From positions 3,472,001 to 3,536,000 of the forward strand of contig JAPFFF010000001.1 of NCBI GenBank assembly GCA_039105265.1: 64,000 nt of DNA, in the 5' to 3' direction. Below are positions 30,346-39,085 of the stretch, piece by piece. How positions within the stretch are numbered: position 1 is the first letter of the stretch; each line of letters opens with the position of its first letter. This DNA is from Tritrichomonas musculus. Its lineage: Eukaryota > Parabasalia > Tritrichomonadida > Tritrichomonadidae. The notes beneath the pieces are model-generated. The model searched no databases. It saw only the letters and a program-made list of their open reading frames with translations, and was not told where the DNA came from. Made by a program: the position numbers and the translations under genes.

Positions 30346-31694
30346 TATTGAGATATAGGTATTTTATTATGATTAAAATGTATCCAACACTTAATCCGGC
30401 TGAAGAACCAACACCTATACCAATTGAATATGTATATTTTTTAGAAGATGGGGAACGAGATATAAGTAAACCAAATCGATATTACTTTAATTTTCCTCAA
30501 GAATGGTGTACTTCAAATAGAGGGGAATCAATTGTAGGCGTGAGAAGAATTTTTATGTTGGCTAGAAGTAGAAAAATAGAATTCACGCTTGGAGTTAGAA
30601 AATATAGACGAAACGAATTTGATAAACTTAAACATGATAATCCCCAATTTTCATATGAACAATTATTTTACCATCTTGAAGATGAACAAAAGAGTGAGGT
30701 ATTCATAAATATAAATTCTTGGCTAAATAGAGAAAATGATTTACGAGAAATATGGAATGATATGAGAGCTGCTATTGAGGCAAAATTTGCAGAGTTTAAT
30801 ATTGGTGCGGATATAATCAATAAAGAACACAATTTTAATTTAGATAACCAAGAACTAAAATTAAGCACAAAATATTCTAATTTAGTTACTGAATATCAAG
30901 ATTTGCAAAAAGTAATAGAAGACCTCACAAATCAAATATTTAATGAGAAAGATGAAAAAGTGAAAGCTAAGCTACAAGAAGAATTAGATAAAAAGAATGA
31001 AGAAGATAAAATGAATATAAACCTCAGACGCAATGTTCAAAAAGAAATGGAAAAAATAAGAGAAGAAATCAAGTTAAGTGAACAGAAACCTACATTTATT
31101 GAAGAAAAAGAAGGACTAAGACAAAGAGATGTACAAACAGATGGTTATTATAATTATTCGGAGAATCATTTTACAGAAATATTCTATTCACCAACTAATG
31201 GAGAGATACTTCAAGGCAGTAAATATAAAAACTATTATGTTGACCTATCAATAAGTTTTAGAGTAAGACCCAAAGATGATCTTTCACCATATAGACGATA
31301 TGATTTTAATGATGTATTCAATATAGGTTATGAAGATTTTAATAATAACCCATGGGATTATATGGATCCTGAAAAACCTGTCAAGGATAAAGATGGGAAT
31401 ATTATTAGATATGAAGGGAAATGGATGAGGGAAATAAAGTTTAAAAATGTTTGGGATAGACATTCGTGTTCAATATACTCTTCATTAGCTGAGCAGTCAA
31501 ATAAATATTATTTAGGTAATAGTCAAATAGACTTCAGTCCTATCAAGTACTTCAAGCTAAACTCAACTGATCAAAGATTTTGGGTAGAATTCAATTCAGG
31601 GCGTCATAATAATATTCCTGTTCTGGTACCAAACAATGAATCATTTGTCATTGAAATGCAATTATTACCATTTAAGAAGATGCTTTACATTTAA
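30324..31694 (+). CDS. Maverick A 440-456-residue protein, candidate structural protein
   Basis: Best start probably 30,369 or 30,378 (MIKMYPTLN), because the first codons from 30,324 lie in repeat sequence. Residues 1-110 look beta-rich (YYFNFPQEWCTSNRGESIVGV, then IEFTLGVRKY). A long charged coiled coil follows (about 165-270), then another beta-rich region with aromatic residues to the end. No catalytic motif. Placement directly before integrase and ATPase and the beta/coil/beta architecture suggest a virion-associated protein, but I do not recognise the family. Confidence 0.6.
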   Translation: MNSTPEKILRYRYFIMIKMYPTLNPAEEPTPIPIEYVYFLEDGERDISKPNRYYFNFPQEWCTSNRGESIVGVRRIFMLARSRKIEFTLGVRKYRRNEFDKLKHDNPQFSYEQLFYHLEDEQKSEVFININSWLNRENDLREIWNDMRAAIEAKFAEFNIGADIINKEHNFNLDNQELKLSTKYSNLVTEYQDLQKVIEDLTNQIFNEKDEKVKAKLQEELDKKNEEDKMNINLRRNVQKEMEKIREEIKLSEQKPTFIEEKEGLRQRDVQTDGYYNYSENHFTEIFYSPTNGEILQGSKYKNYYVDLSISFRVRPKDDLSPYRRYDFNDVFNIGYEDFNNNPWDYMDPEKPVKDKDGNIIRYEGKWMREIKFKNVWDRHSCSIYSSLAEQSNKYYLGNSQIDFSPIKYFKLNSTDQRFWVEFNSGRHNNIPVLVPNNESFVIEMQLLPFKKMLYI

Positions 31695-31705
31695 GACTAA
31701 TTTAA

Positions 31706-32791
31706 ATGAACAAAAAGCATTTTAAGACAATTAATGAGCTTCATTCTTTTTTTCCTTGGAGATCTGCCTCTAAATTTGTTCCACTCGCAAAACGATATGG
31801 ATTCACAGAAGAAGCCGCATTAGATTATTTAAGGAAGATAGTACATGATGTAAAGGTACCAAAGGCAAAGTTTATGAATATCTATTCTAAACACTCTGGA
31901 GGATATCAAATGGACACATTCATCAATGATAAGACAAAGGATGGATTAAATTATTTGATGCTAATTAATATTAACACAAGAAAAGCATATTGTTATGCGA
32001 TGAGAGGGAAAGGTGCAAAAGAAGTAGCTAGAGCATTAAATAAATTTTTTGAGGACGAGCCAGATGTCTATTCGATAACATCAGACCAGGATGCTGCTTA
32101 CTTGTCCAATGATGTATTACAGTTGATGAAGACCAAAAATATTGTTTACACTACTACCGAGGATAATAATCATAATGTACTAGGTATCATAAATAGGTTC
32201 ATGAGAACGATTAGAGACATGGTAGGCGAGAACAGGTTCATCAATGAGAAAGAAATGGATAGTTTAATAGATTCATACAACAATTCTCCCCACAGATCAT
32301 TGGACTATAAGATACCAAACGAGATGACAGAGAAAGATGAAAAAGAATATGTAAAAACCAAGTCGCAAAACAATCCATATGACTTTAAACCAAATGATAG
32401 AGTTAGAATTATTCAAGCCAAGGAGCCATTTTCGAAGCGCAGGAACAAGGTAAGCAAGGAAGCATATATAGTTGATTCAAAGGCTGGCAACCAATTTATA
32501 GTTAAGTCCAAAGATGAGTCAATAGACAAACTCCCTGGTTATAGGTTAATCAAGACACAAAACAAAAATATTGCACAAACACTTAAGGGAGGCAAGAGAG
32601 GTATTGTGGAGAAGATTATTTCTTATGATACAACAAAGAACAAATATAAAATTAAATACAGCGAAGGTACAGAAGACATCATACCGGCTCGCAATCTCAG
32701 AGAAGGTGCGCCAACAAAGCTATCTAATCTTGAAGTGGATTACTGGTCAAAGAAGAAAAATATACCCAATGGAATAAAAAAGTGGATTTAA
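31706..32791 (+). CDS. Maverick integrase (retroviral-type, chromo-like C-terminus)
   Basis: A 361-residue integrase that would join the element's ends to target DNA. An N-terminal helical domain (about 1-60) precedes the RVE core: the first Asp in QMDTFIND, the second in ITSDQDAAY, then the third-motif region NNHNVLGIINRF and the HRSLDYKIPNEM segment typical of Maverick integrases. The C-terminus (about 225-345) holds an SH3/KOW-like part and a chromo-like YDTTKNKYKIKYSEG segment. A short gap follows the previous gene and the packaging ATPase starts 11 bp later, so these are probably a co-oriented cluster. Family assignment is strong. Confidence 0.92.
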   Translation: MNKKHFKTINELHSFFPWRSASKFVPLAKRYGFTEEAALDYLRKIVHDVKVPKAKFMNIYSKHSGGYQMDTFINDKTKDGLNYLMLININTRKAYCYAMRGKGAKEVARALNKFFEDEPDVYSITSDQDAAYLSNDVLQLMKTKNIVYTTTEDNNHNVLGIINRFMRTIRDMVGENRFINEKEMDSLIDSYNNSPHRSLDYKIPNEMTEKDEKEYVKTKSQNNPYDFKPNDRVRIIQAKEPFSKRRNKVSKEAYIVDSKAGNQFIVKSKDESIDKLPGYRLIKTQNKNIAQTLKGGKRGIVEKIISYDTTKNKYKIKYSEGTEDIIPARNLREGAPTKLSNLEVDYWSKKKNIPNGIKKWI

Positions 32792-32801
32792 CGAATATTA
32801 A

Positions 32802-33659
32802 ATGTCTAAACAAATAATGAAAGAAGTAGAGTCCTTAATCCAAAAGACAATGAAGAAGAACCAGAAAGAGATAGAGGCAGCATTGATGAAGCCATTACAT
32901 CCTTCATATCCATTTAGTACGAATGGAATTATATTTCTTATTGGACGTCCTGGTGCTGGAAAAAGTTATTGGTTGTGGTCTCACATACTAATTACTGAAC
33001 GTCTATTTAAGCATCCGTACTATCAAAAAATAATATTCTGTTCAACAAGTGGCAAAATGGACAAAACCGCTGAGGCAATGAGTAAAGAGGTAAAGACACC
33101 AATAGTATATCTTAATGAATCCCAATTGATGGATTACCTAAAGAAACACCTAAAGAGAAAAATAAAATATTATGCAATGGTTAAACATGTATTATCAAAA
33201 ATGAAGGAAACAAATGAAGAAATGCAAAGACTTATAAACAAGCACTCCCTCCAAGAAATAGATGATAGAATAGTATATATAGCCAATAAGTTAGTAAAAT
33301 ACCAAACCTCTTCTTACCCATATAACACACTAATAATATTGGATGACTGTGCAGGAAGCGATTTGTTAACACATAATAATACAGAATTCCTTAGACTATT
33401 AACCAAGACAAGACATTATAATATTACCTGCATCATGGCTATTCAGACAATCAGATTCGTACACATAAATGCAAAAAGATTGGCCACGGATATCATATGC
33501 TATAGTGGATACTCAGAAGAAGATTTTACTTCCTTGCTTCAACAAACAAATAACAACCTTAATATCAAGAAGACTGTAAAAGAATATTTACAGCATAGAG
33601 ATCTTCATTCAAAATTTATTATGAACATAACCGCCAATAAATATTACTTTGAAAAGTAG
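32802..33659 (+). CDS. Genome-packaging ATPase (FtsK/HerA, A32-like)
   Basis: A 285-residue P-loop ATPase of the type that pumps DNA into capsids in Polintons, adenovirus-like and nucleocytoplasmic viruses. Walker A is GRPGAGKSYW (about residue 48). Walker B is TLIILDDCAGSD (about 183), followed by the Thr-Arg-His sensor region TKTRHYNITC and a Gln in AIQTIRF. Length is usual for Polinton ATPases. It sits between integrase and small virion-like genes, the standard neighbourhood. The leader AATATTAA touches the ATG. Confidence 0.93.
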   Translation: MSKQIMKEVESLIQKTMKKNQKEIEAALMKPLHPSYPFSTNGIIFLIGRPGAGKSYWLWSHILITERLFKHPYYQKIIFCSTSGKMDKTAEAMSKEVKTPIVYLNESQLMDYLKKHLKRKIKYYAMVKHVLSKMKETNEEMQRLINKHSLQEIDDRIVYIANKLVKYQTSSYPYNTLIILDDCAGSDLLTHNNTEFLRLLTKTRHYNITCIMAIQTIRFVHINAKRLATDIICYSGYSEEDFTSLLQQTNNNLNIKKTVKEYLQHRDLHSKFIMNITANKYYFEK

Positions 33660-33676
33660 TTTTATTTGTAAATTAA

Positions 33677-34192
33677 ATGCCTTCAGGAACAATCGATTCT
33701 GGAAAATATATTCAATCTACTACACCAGATTCTGGTGGTAGTACTTTTGGGAAATTTATAAATAATGCATGGAATTCTGTAAAATCTGGTTTTGGGAAAG
33801 TAAGTAAATTCATTGGTGATAGTGCAGTTGGGAAAGCTGGCAAGTGGGTTTGGAAGAATAAGATACCGGTACTAAATACCGTAGGAGGAGCAACACAAGC
33901 TTTTGGAACAATAACGGGTAATCCAGCAGCAATAGGTATAGGTAAAGGATTGACAACAATAGCAAGTGGAATAAAAGAAGGAGAAGTAAAGGCAGCATTA
34001 GAAAAGAATATAGCAGAAAGACAACCTAATCCGTTAGGTAGTAATGTAATGTATGCAGATTTTCCACGCATTCATTATTCGAGAAAGCCAGCTGCTTATA
34101 AAATATATCAGAACAGAAGTAAATATGTGGACGAAGCGAAATTGAATAAAAGAAAGAGAAAGAAATCAAGAAAAACAAAGAAAACTCAATAA
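33677..34192 (+). CDS. Small Gly-rich basic protein, pVI-like candidate
   Basis: A 171-residue protein, Gly/Lys/Ser-rich. An amphipathic N-terminal region (FGKFINNAWNSVKSGFGKVS) and a Gly/Ala/Ile stretch (about 70-105) could associate with membranes. The very basic tail ends RKRKKSRKTKKTQ. The combination, and its position just after the packaging ATPase and before the capsid gene, recalls adenovirus protein VI-like minor capsid proteins of Polintons. That is analogy rather than sequence recognition. Confidence 0.6.
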   Translation: MPSGTIDSGKYIQSTTPDSGGSTFGKFINNAWNSVKSGFGKVSKFIGDSAVGKAGKWVWKNKIPVLNTVGGATQAFGTITGNPAAIGIGKGLTTIASGIKEGEVKAALEKNIAERQPNPLGSNVMYADFPRIHYSRKPAAYKIYQNRSKYVDEAKLNKRKRKKSRKTKKTQ

Positions 34193-34223
34193 AACTCAAT
34201 AAAATGATTTTTTTATCAATTAA

Positions 34224-34769
34224 ATGTCTAAGCATTTGACAGGATCAAAAAGATTACAAGTAATACAGAACTGGCTTAATGGTCGTGAGGACCCTGATTG
34301 GGATGTGCTTCCTACCAAAAAAGAAAACAAATATATAGTAAAAAGAAGAGAGCAACCATTAACAAAACCACCACCTGAACCATTAACTAAAACAGAAACG
34401 ATTGAAGAAAAAGTTGTTGGTCAGAATTCCGACCCACCTGAGGAAATACCAAAACCCAAAAAACCAATAATTGAAGAACAACCAAAACAAGTATATGACC
34501 CAACAATAAATATAGAAATACTAAACCAATTAAAGCTATTAGGCGAAGAGTTTAAAAACGAAAGGGCTAAGAAAGAACAGAAGAAAATGATAAAAGATGT
34601 AATACAAAAACAAATGAGAAAACCATATTATCCACAGTTTACTCAGCCACAATACATAAACGCCTTGAGCCAAGAACCAAATGAAATAGAAGAAGAGGAA
34701 CCAATACCAGTAATCCCACCTCAACCTATTCGTAGAAGACGAAATAATATTTTCTCTGATATGATTTAA
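34224..34769 (+). CDS. Pro/Glu-rich Maverick protein, unknown
   Basis: A 181-residue hydrophilic protein with a short folded-looking N-terminus (TGSKRLQVIQNWLNGREDPDW), a Pro/Lys/Glu-rich linker (about 55-95), a short coiled coil (EILNQLKLLGEEFKNERAKKEQKK) and a Pro-rich Arg-ended tail. No known domain. It sits between the pVI-like gene and the major capsid gene, so a virion assembly or scaffold role is plausible but unproven. Confidence 0.6.
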   Translation: MSKHLTGSKRLQVIQNWLNGREDPDWDVLPTKKENKYIVKRREQPLTKPPPEPLTKTETIEEKVVGQNSDPPEEIPKPKKPIIEEQPKQVYDPTINIEILNQLKLLGEEFKNERAKKEQKKMIKDVIQKQMRKPYYPQFTQPQYINALSQEPNEIEEEEPIPVIPPQPIRRRRNNIFSDMI

Positions 34770-34800
34770 TTTGCTTTTGTTATTTTTCTCAAAAGAAAAT

Positions 34801-36375
34801 ATGTTAAATCCAGAAATTGAACTAAGGACGTCAGCTGAAACATGTACCCAAATTGCTAGCTATTTTGATATTGTTGATAATTGTATAGCCTTATCAGATA
34901 CCAACAAGCAATACACAATTAGTCCACAAACATCATATTCTCCATCGCCTCCAATACCTCAAGGCTCATATACAAGTGCAATTATATCACCTAACACAAA
35001 CAATACAGCAGACATATATAATGGATTTATTAGAGCTGACATGGAGGTAAAGATTAAAGAAATGGCAGAACAAGAAGTTAAAGCAACAATTGATGGTGAA
35101 TATCAATTCAACAGAGTATGGTTTGGTTTCAAGGATGCTAGAGATGCTGTTGAGAAATATGAAATAGTAGCAAATGGTATCACTATCTATACCCAGAACT
35201 TTGGTTGCGAAGAATCATTTCTAACTGCATGTTGTGCGAATGAAACAACAAAGAGAGCAGATGTATATTCAAAGGCAAGACATAAAGATATATGGAATGG
35301 TAATTCTGGCAGCAGAACAGGATTTATTGTTGATTGGGCCGAAGGATGGAAAGACAAAACATATAAAATTCACCTAAAGATTGATTTAAGAAGGTTCTTA
35401 CCATTATCAAATATTAAATACCTTCCAGCATTTGCAGGTAAAATAGAACTCCGATTATATTTCTCGTGTGAAGGTATGGTATGCTGCCCTATGGGTCCAG
35501 GAAAAGCGTTTGAACATAATAATGTCGTTAATTCAACTTACACATTACCAATCATCACAAATGAATTTACACCCATTAAAGAACCAATTATTATGTATAC
35601 AAATTTAGCTGATAAAGTACTAACAGCAAAAGACAGAACATTTCAAGTCACTAAATATGAGATTACTGAGTGTTCATCTATTATTCCTTGTTTTGGTATA
35701 GAAGATAATATTTATTCTAGTCTAGTACAAAGATATGCTGACCCAACTCATCCACTAACATTTCCAACCCAAACACTTTCTGTCTATACTACTACTGCTC
35801 CATTAAAGAACCCAAATTGCAAAACCACTTGCACCATTACCCCACGTTTTGTTGATTCCATATTTTGTCTATTTCCAGAAAAGCATACCCATCACACAGT
35901 ATTTAGGAATCCACAATTTAAGTTATTCCAATTAAACTGTGGAGGATATGGAAACATTCCTGCAAAGCCATTTGGTACAACTGTTGAATACCCAGAGTTC
36001 CTTGAATATTGTCAGAACGCAATGAACATGAATGGAGGACAGAGTGGATTTAATAAAGAAGTTGTTGCATCATTAACCAATGACCAACCATACGCACGCT
36101 CTATTGGAAATTATCCTGATGACCGAACAAGTTTCTTTATTGCTCTCCCAACTGAAACAGATAATACATATCAACAGGGATTAACTAGTTTATCACCTAT
36201 TAATTTTGAAATAATTGTAACACAAGAAACAGGTGAAAGTACATATGCAAAAGATGTTCAAACACCACCTTTAATATGCCTCTTATTTGATTCTTCTATA
36301 TCTATCTTAGTTCAACCGAATGGCATGCCACCTTTAGTTCGCTTGGGCAATTATGATTTGACCTCAAGGGATTAA
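34801..36375 (+). CDS. Major capsid protein, double jelly roll
   Basis: From the ATG at 34,801 (MLNPEIELRTSAETC) about 524 residues. The open frame reaches 34,771 but the T-rich leader TTATTTTTCTCAAAAGAAA before 34,801 supports the later start. The N-terminal part has the pattern of Polinton capsids (early Asp/Asn-rich strand segments, EKYEIVANGITIYTQNF, FLPLSNIKYLPAFAGKIELRLYF) and the whole length is beta-rich, fitting a double jelly roll that trimerises into the capsid lattice. Size and position next to the ATPase cluster are as expected. The function call is strong. Confidence 0.85.
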   Translation: MLNPEIELRTSAETCTQIASYFDIVDNCIALSDTNKQYTISPQTSYSPSPPIPQGSYTSAIISPNTNNTADIYNGFIRADMEVKIKEMAEQEVKATIDGEYQFNRVWFGFKDARDAVEKYEIVANGITIYTQNFGCEESFLTACCANETTKRADVYSKARHKDIWNGNSGSRTGFIVDWAEGWKDKTYKIHLKIDLRRFLPLSNIKYLPAFAGKIELRLYFSCEGMVCCPMGPGKAFEHNNVVNSTYTLPIITNEFTPIKEPIIMYTNLADKVLTAKDRTFQVTKYEITECSSIIPCFGIEDNIYSSLVQRYADPTHPLTFPTQTLSVYTTTAPLKNPNCKTTCTITPRFVDSIFCLFPEKHTHHTVFRNPQFKLFQLNCGGYGNIPAKPFGTTVEYPEFLEYCQNAMNMNGGQSGFNKEVVASLTNDQPYARSIGNYPDDRTSFFIALPTETDNTYQQGLTSLSPINFEIIVTQETGESTYAKDVQTPPLICLLFDSSISILVQPNGMPPLVRLGNYDLTSRD

Positions 36376-36443
36376 ATAACAAAAATAATTCCGTCTTTCT
36401 ATTTTAATTATATTTTTTTATTATCACTATACATAAATACAAA

Positions 36444-37055
36444 ATGACAGAAGAACAAGCAATCGAATTTGTTACAATAAATGAGTATCCTGATTATGAG
36501 ATCTTAAATGATTTTCCTTATACTATTCGACGAAAGGATAATCATTATGAAGTAAAGGAATATATTGATAAAAGTACTGGATATGTTCGTGTAAATTTAA
36601 ATAGAAAACATGCTAAGAAGCATAGGATTATAGCGAAGCAGTTCCTCCCTAATCCAGATAACCTTCCTTTCATAGATCATCTTAATAGAGATAGAACGGA
36701 TTATCATTTATCAAACCTTCGTTGGTGTTCTGCAAGTGAAAATAACAGAAATGCTTCAGGAAGACACGGTGTTTCATATGAATTTATAGACAATATACCA
36801 GACGAAGCAATTGTTATTACTCACTATGATTTGAAAAAGGAAAGAAGAGTATTTGCTGAAAATAAATATTATTACTATTATGATGAAGAGACTGAAGAAG
36901 ATATATTTTACCAAAGAATAACAGATGATGTTTATAGAATCATGCACATAAATACAGTTAAAGGAGGACTGAAATGTATAAGTGCTTTAGATATTAATCA
37001 TAATAAAACCACATTCTATATACGTTCGTTCAAACACCAATACGGATTAGACTAA
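36444..37055 (+). CDS. NUMOD4-like/HNH endonuclease, copy 1
   Basis: A 203-residue free-standing homing-type endonuclease. The N-terminal NUMOD4-like part (YPDYEILNDFPYTIRRK) is followed by an HNH_3 domain: HAKKHRIIAKQFLPNP, then DHLNRDRTDYHLSNLRW and ENNRNAS. The C-terminal half (about 110-203) probably binds DNA. A paralogue with the same order lies at 40,247-40,810 on the other strand. Such enzymes nick or cut DNA and often promote their own spread. It stands alone between genes here, not in an intron. Confidence 0.85.
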   Translation: MTEEQAIEFVTINEYPDYEILNDFPYTIRRKDNHYEVKEYIDKSTGYVRVNLNRKHAKKHRIIAKQFLPNPDNLPFIDHLNRDRTDYHLSNLRWCSASENNRNASGRHGVSYEFIDNIPDEAIVITHYDLKKERRVFAENKYYYYYDEETEEDIFYQRITDDVYRIMHINTVKGGLKCISALDINHNKTTFYIRSFKHQYGLD

Positions 37056-37093
37056 AAAAATTTTATTTATATTTTTTTTTATTTCCATACAAA

Positions 37094-37543
37094 ATGCAAG
37101 ACCAATATAAAGTATATGATTACATCAATAATGTTATTTCCCTCGCTGATAACCCAGAAGATTTTAAGGAAAGTAATTTTGCCATCCTTTGTGATCGATA
37201 TCCAATTCAACTTTCAAAAAATAAATATTTAGCTAAAGTCATCTACATATCAATTAAAGCGGACAAGAACGTATGGAGACTATATCCGGACAAAATTAAA
37301 GAATATGATATAGAACACATAGTATTAAATACTAACTCAAGAAGGAAAATTAATTATAAAATGCAAGAATTCTTTGTTAATGGTTCAAATAAGGAACAAG
37401 AATATGGAGAATACAGTTATTACAATTACTCGATAGAATTAGCATCCAAAAAGACTAAAACAATGATAGAGGAATTACGTAAGAAATATGAATTAAATAC
37501 ACCTGAACTATTTATAGGTGAACATCAACCATTAGTTCTGTAA
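37094..37543 (+). CDS. Maverick A 149-residue protein, unknown
   Basis: A hydrophilic, probably alpha/beta protein with Tyr-rich segments (YGEYSYYNYSIELASKK) and a helical C-terminus. No motif recognised. The leader before its ATG is a T run (TATTTTTTTTTATTTCC), the same arrangement as for the neighbouring genes. It follows HNH copy 1 by 38 bp. Confidence 0.6.
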   Translation: MQDQYKVYDYINNVISLADNPEDFKESNFAILCDRYPIQLSKNKYLAKVIYISIKADKNVWRLYPDKIKEYDIEHIVLNTNSRRKINYKMQEFFVNGSNKEQEYGEYSYYNYSIELASKKTKTMIEELRKKYELNTPELFIGEHQPLVL

Positions 37544-37582
37544 GTCGGAATCTCGACTGACCAATTTTTTTTTGAAAAAGAA

Positions 37583-38011
37583 ATGAATAAGTACAGAAAT
37601 CCCAATTCAACAACAGTTGGAGCAGAAGGTGCTATGTTTAATGAAGGAACTAAGACTGAGAAGACAATAGAGTTTAATCACTTTGGCATATTTTCTAATG
37701 ACAATACTTACGCAGTTACGTTTAACCCAAGAATTAATAGACCACCAACAAAGTATATGGAAAACAAACCAGTCAAACCACCAAAGAGTAATCAACATAA
37801 AACAAAACCATTACACGAACCACCTGTTAGTATTACAGATGGAGGGTATTATTTAAAGAAAGATAAAGCACCTAAAGCTCCTATTCTTCCTCCATACTTA
37901 AAGAAGCCTGAGAAATTAGGAGAAATACAAGGTAGAGCAGATGAAAGAAATAAAGGAAGGATTGGATACTATAAACCAATTAATGTTAAGCAAGCTAATA
38001 TTCATTACTGA
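37583..38011 (+). CDS. Maverick A 142-residue basic protein, unknown
   Basis: Lys/Pro/Asn-rich, low in hydrophobics, with repeated PPxK-type words (RPPTKYME, KPPKSNQHK, LPPYLKKPEK). Probably disordered, perhaps nucleic-acid- or virion-associated. No family recognised. Preceded by a T8 run and AAAAAGAA leader. Confidence 0.55.
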   Translation: MNKYRNPNSTTVGAEGAMFNEGTKTEKTIEFNHFGIFSNDNTYAVTFNPRINRPPTKYMENKPVKPPKSNQHKTKPLHEPPVSITDGGYYLKKDKAPKAPILPPYLKKPEKLGEIQGRADERNKGRIGYYKPINVKQANIHY

Positions 38012-38042
38012 TTGATTATCAACTTTTTTTCGAAAGTAAATT

Positions 38043-38570
38043 ATGATAAAGAAGAGAACTCAAGCGAATGGTGTGCAGGCGAACGTTTCATTAGAACCTC
38101 AAGCAGCAGCACAGTCAACATCTAATATAAATAATAATATTATTATAAACAAGAGGGATGATGGAAAAGAAGAAATTGTTATCACTCGTAATGTTGAATT
38201 AGAAGAGAATCAAGAAGAAGAAACAAAGGATGTTAAGTACGTGATACTTGAAACGTATGCAAAAATATTGTTAGACCAGGACAAAGCATTATTATCCAAC
38301 TTAATATCAAAGAATTGTATAATTGTCCCTGTTACTGCCTTATCTAATATAATTAAAACAATTATTAAGGCGGAGGTGGTAGAAATAAGTCTTGATGAGG
38401 ATGTAGGTTGTTGTGCAGGGAAAGCTAATCCAATACGTAAGATAGATTCCATTAAGATAGTAAATGATAATGGAGAAGTATGTACTGATTTCAAACAAGT
38501 ATATAACAAAGAATATAATGAACTAGTTAACAAATATCATCTTTGTCTCAAATACGCAGTTAATATGTAA
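38043..38570 (+). CDS. Maverick A 175-residue protein, unknown
   Basis: A disordered Gln/Asn/Glu-rich N-terminus (about 1-65, including QAAAQSTSNINNN) is followed by a folded-looking domain (about 65-175) with LETYAKILLDQDKALLSNLIS, a CC-containing loop (DEDVGCCAGKANPIRK) and a C-terminal helix. No known motif. The leader is CTTTTTTTCGAAAGTAAATT. Confidence 0.55.
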   Translation: MIKKRTQANGVQANVSLEPQAAAQSTSNINNNIIINKRDDGKEEIVITRNVELEENQEEETKDVKYVILETYAKILLDQDKALLSNLISKNCIIVPVTALSNIIKTIIKAEVVEISLDEDVGCCAGKANPIRKIDSIKIVNDNGEVCTDFKQVYNKEYNELVNKYHLCLKYAVNM

Positions 38571-38599
38571 TTATTATTTGTTTTTTTATTTTTATCAAA

Positions 38600-38854
38600 A
38601 TGACGAGTAAAATAGACCTAAACCAATTCAAGAAAACAGAAGTAATAAAGAAATTGTCCAAATCGAAGTCAAGTGAGAATCTGACGTCAATGGATACCCC
38701 AAAAAGAGGCAGGAAGAGTAAATATAATACACCTGAAGAAAGACTTGAAGCGAGACGACAACAACAAAAAGAATATAGACAAAGAAAGAAACAAGAATTA
38801 GAAGAATTGAAGAAAATTGCTCAAATGGTTACTGCTGAGAAGAAAGAAGCATGA
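38600..38854 (+). CDS. Small basic DNA-binding-like protein (GRKSKYNTPEER type)
   Basis: An 84-residue protein with an AT-hook-like KRGRKSKYNTPEERLEARR segment followed by a basic helix QQQKEYRQRKKQELEEL that resembles a short bZIP-like basic region. This GR(P/K)xKYxTPEER pattern is frequent in small proteins of large DNA viruses and their relatives. DNA binding, possibly in packaging or transcription, is inferred. Last of the rightward genes before the convergent gap with the dyad motifs. Confidence 0.65.
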   Translation: MTSKIDLNQFKKTEVIKKLSKSKSSENLTSMDTPKRGRKSKYNTPEERLEARRQQQKEYRQRKKQELEELKKIAQMVTAEKKEA

Positions 38855-38888
38855 AAACAAAAAACCTTCATCTTATTTTTGATCATTA

Positions 38889-38927
38889 GGTGAACAGGTG
38901 AATTGTCACCCATTTTTTGTCACCTTC
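38889..38927 (+). promoter_or_regulatory. GGTGA/TCACC dyad, copy 1
   Basis: GGTGAACAGGTGAATTGTCACC, then TTTTTTGTCACC. It lies 34 bp after the end of the 84-residue gene in the convergent gap. Both direct and inverted forms of the GGTGA word allow alternative hairpins. Possible terminator, origin or protein-binding site. Confidence 0.6.
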
Positions 38928-39047
38928 ACATGCTTAATCTTTATAAAACTGTTCCTTATAATTCATAATCTTTTGAAACCCAGCAACCAATATGATTTTT
39001 CATTCAAACAAAAATATAGGATGAATTTTTAGTATTTTTGATCAAAA

Positions 39048-39084
39048 GGTGAATGGGTGAATTGTCACCTCTTTTTTGTCACCC
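39048..39084 (+). promoter_or_regulatory. GGTGA/TCACC dyad, copy 2
   Basis: GGTGAATGGGTGAATTGTCACC, then TTTTTTGTCACCC. It ends at the stop codon of the leftward gene at 39,086 and is preceded by TTTTTGATCAAAA, which resembles the flank of copies 1 and 3. Confidence 0.6.
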
Positions 39085-39085
39085 A

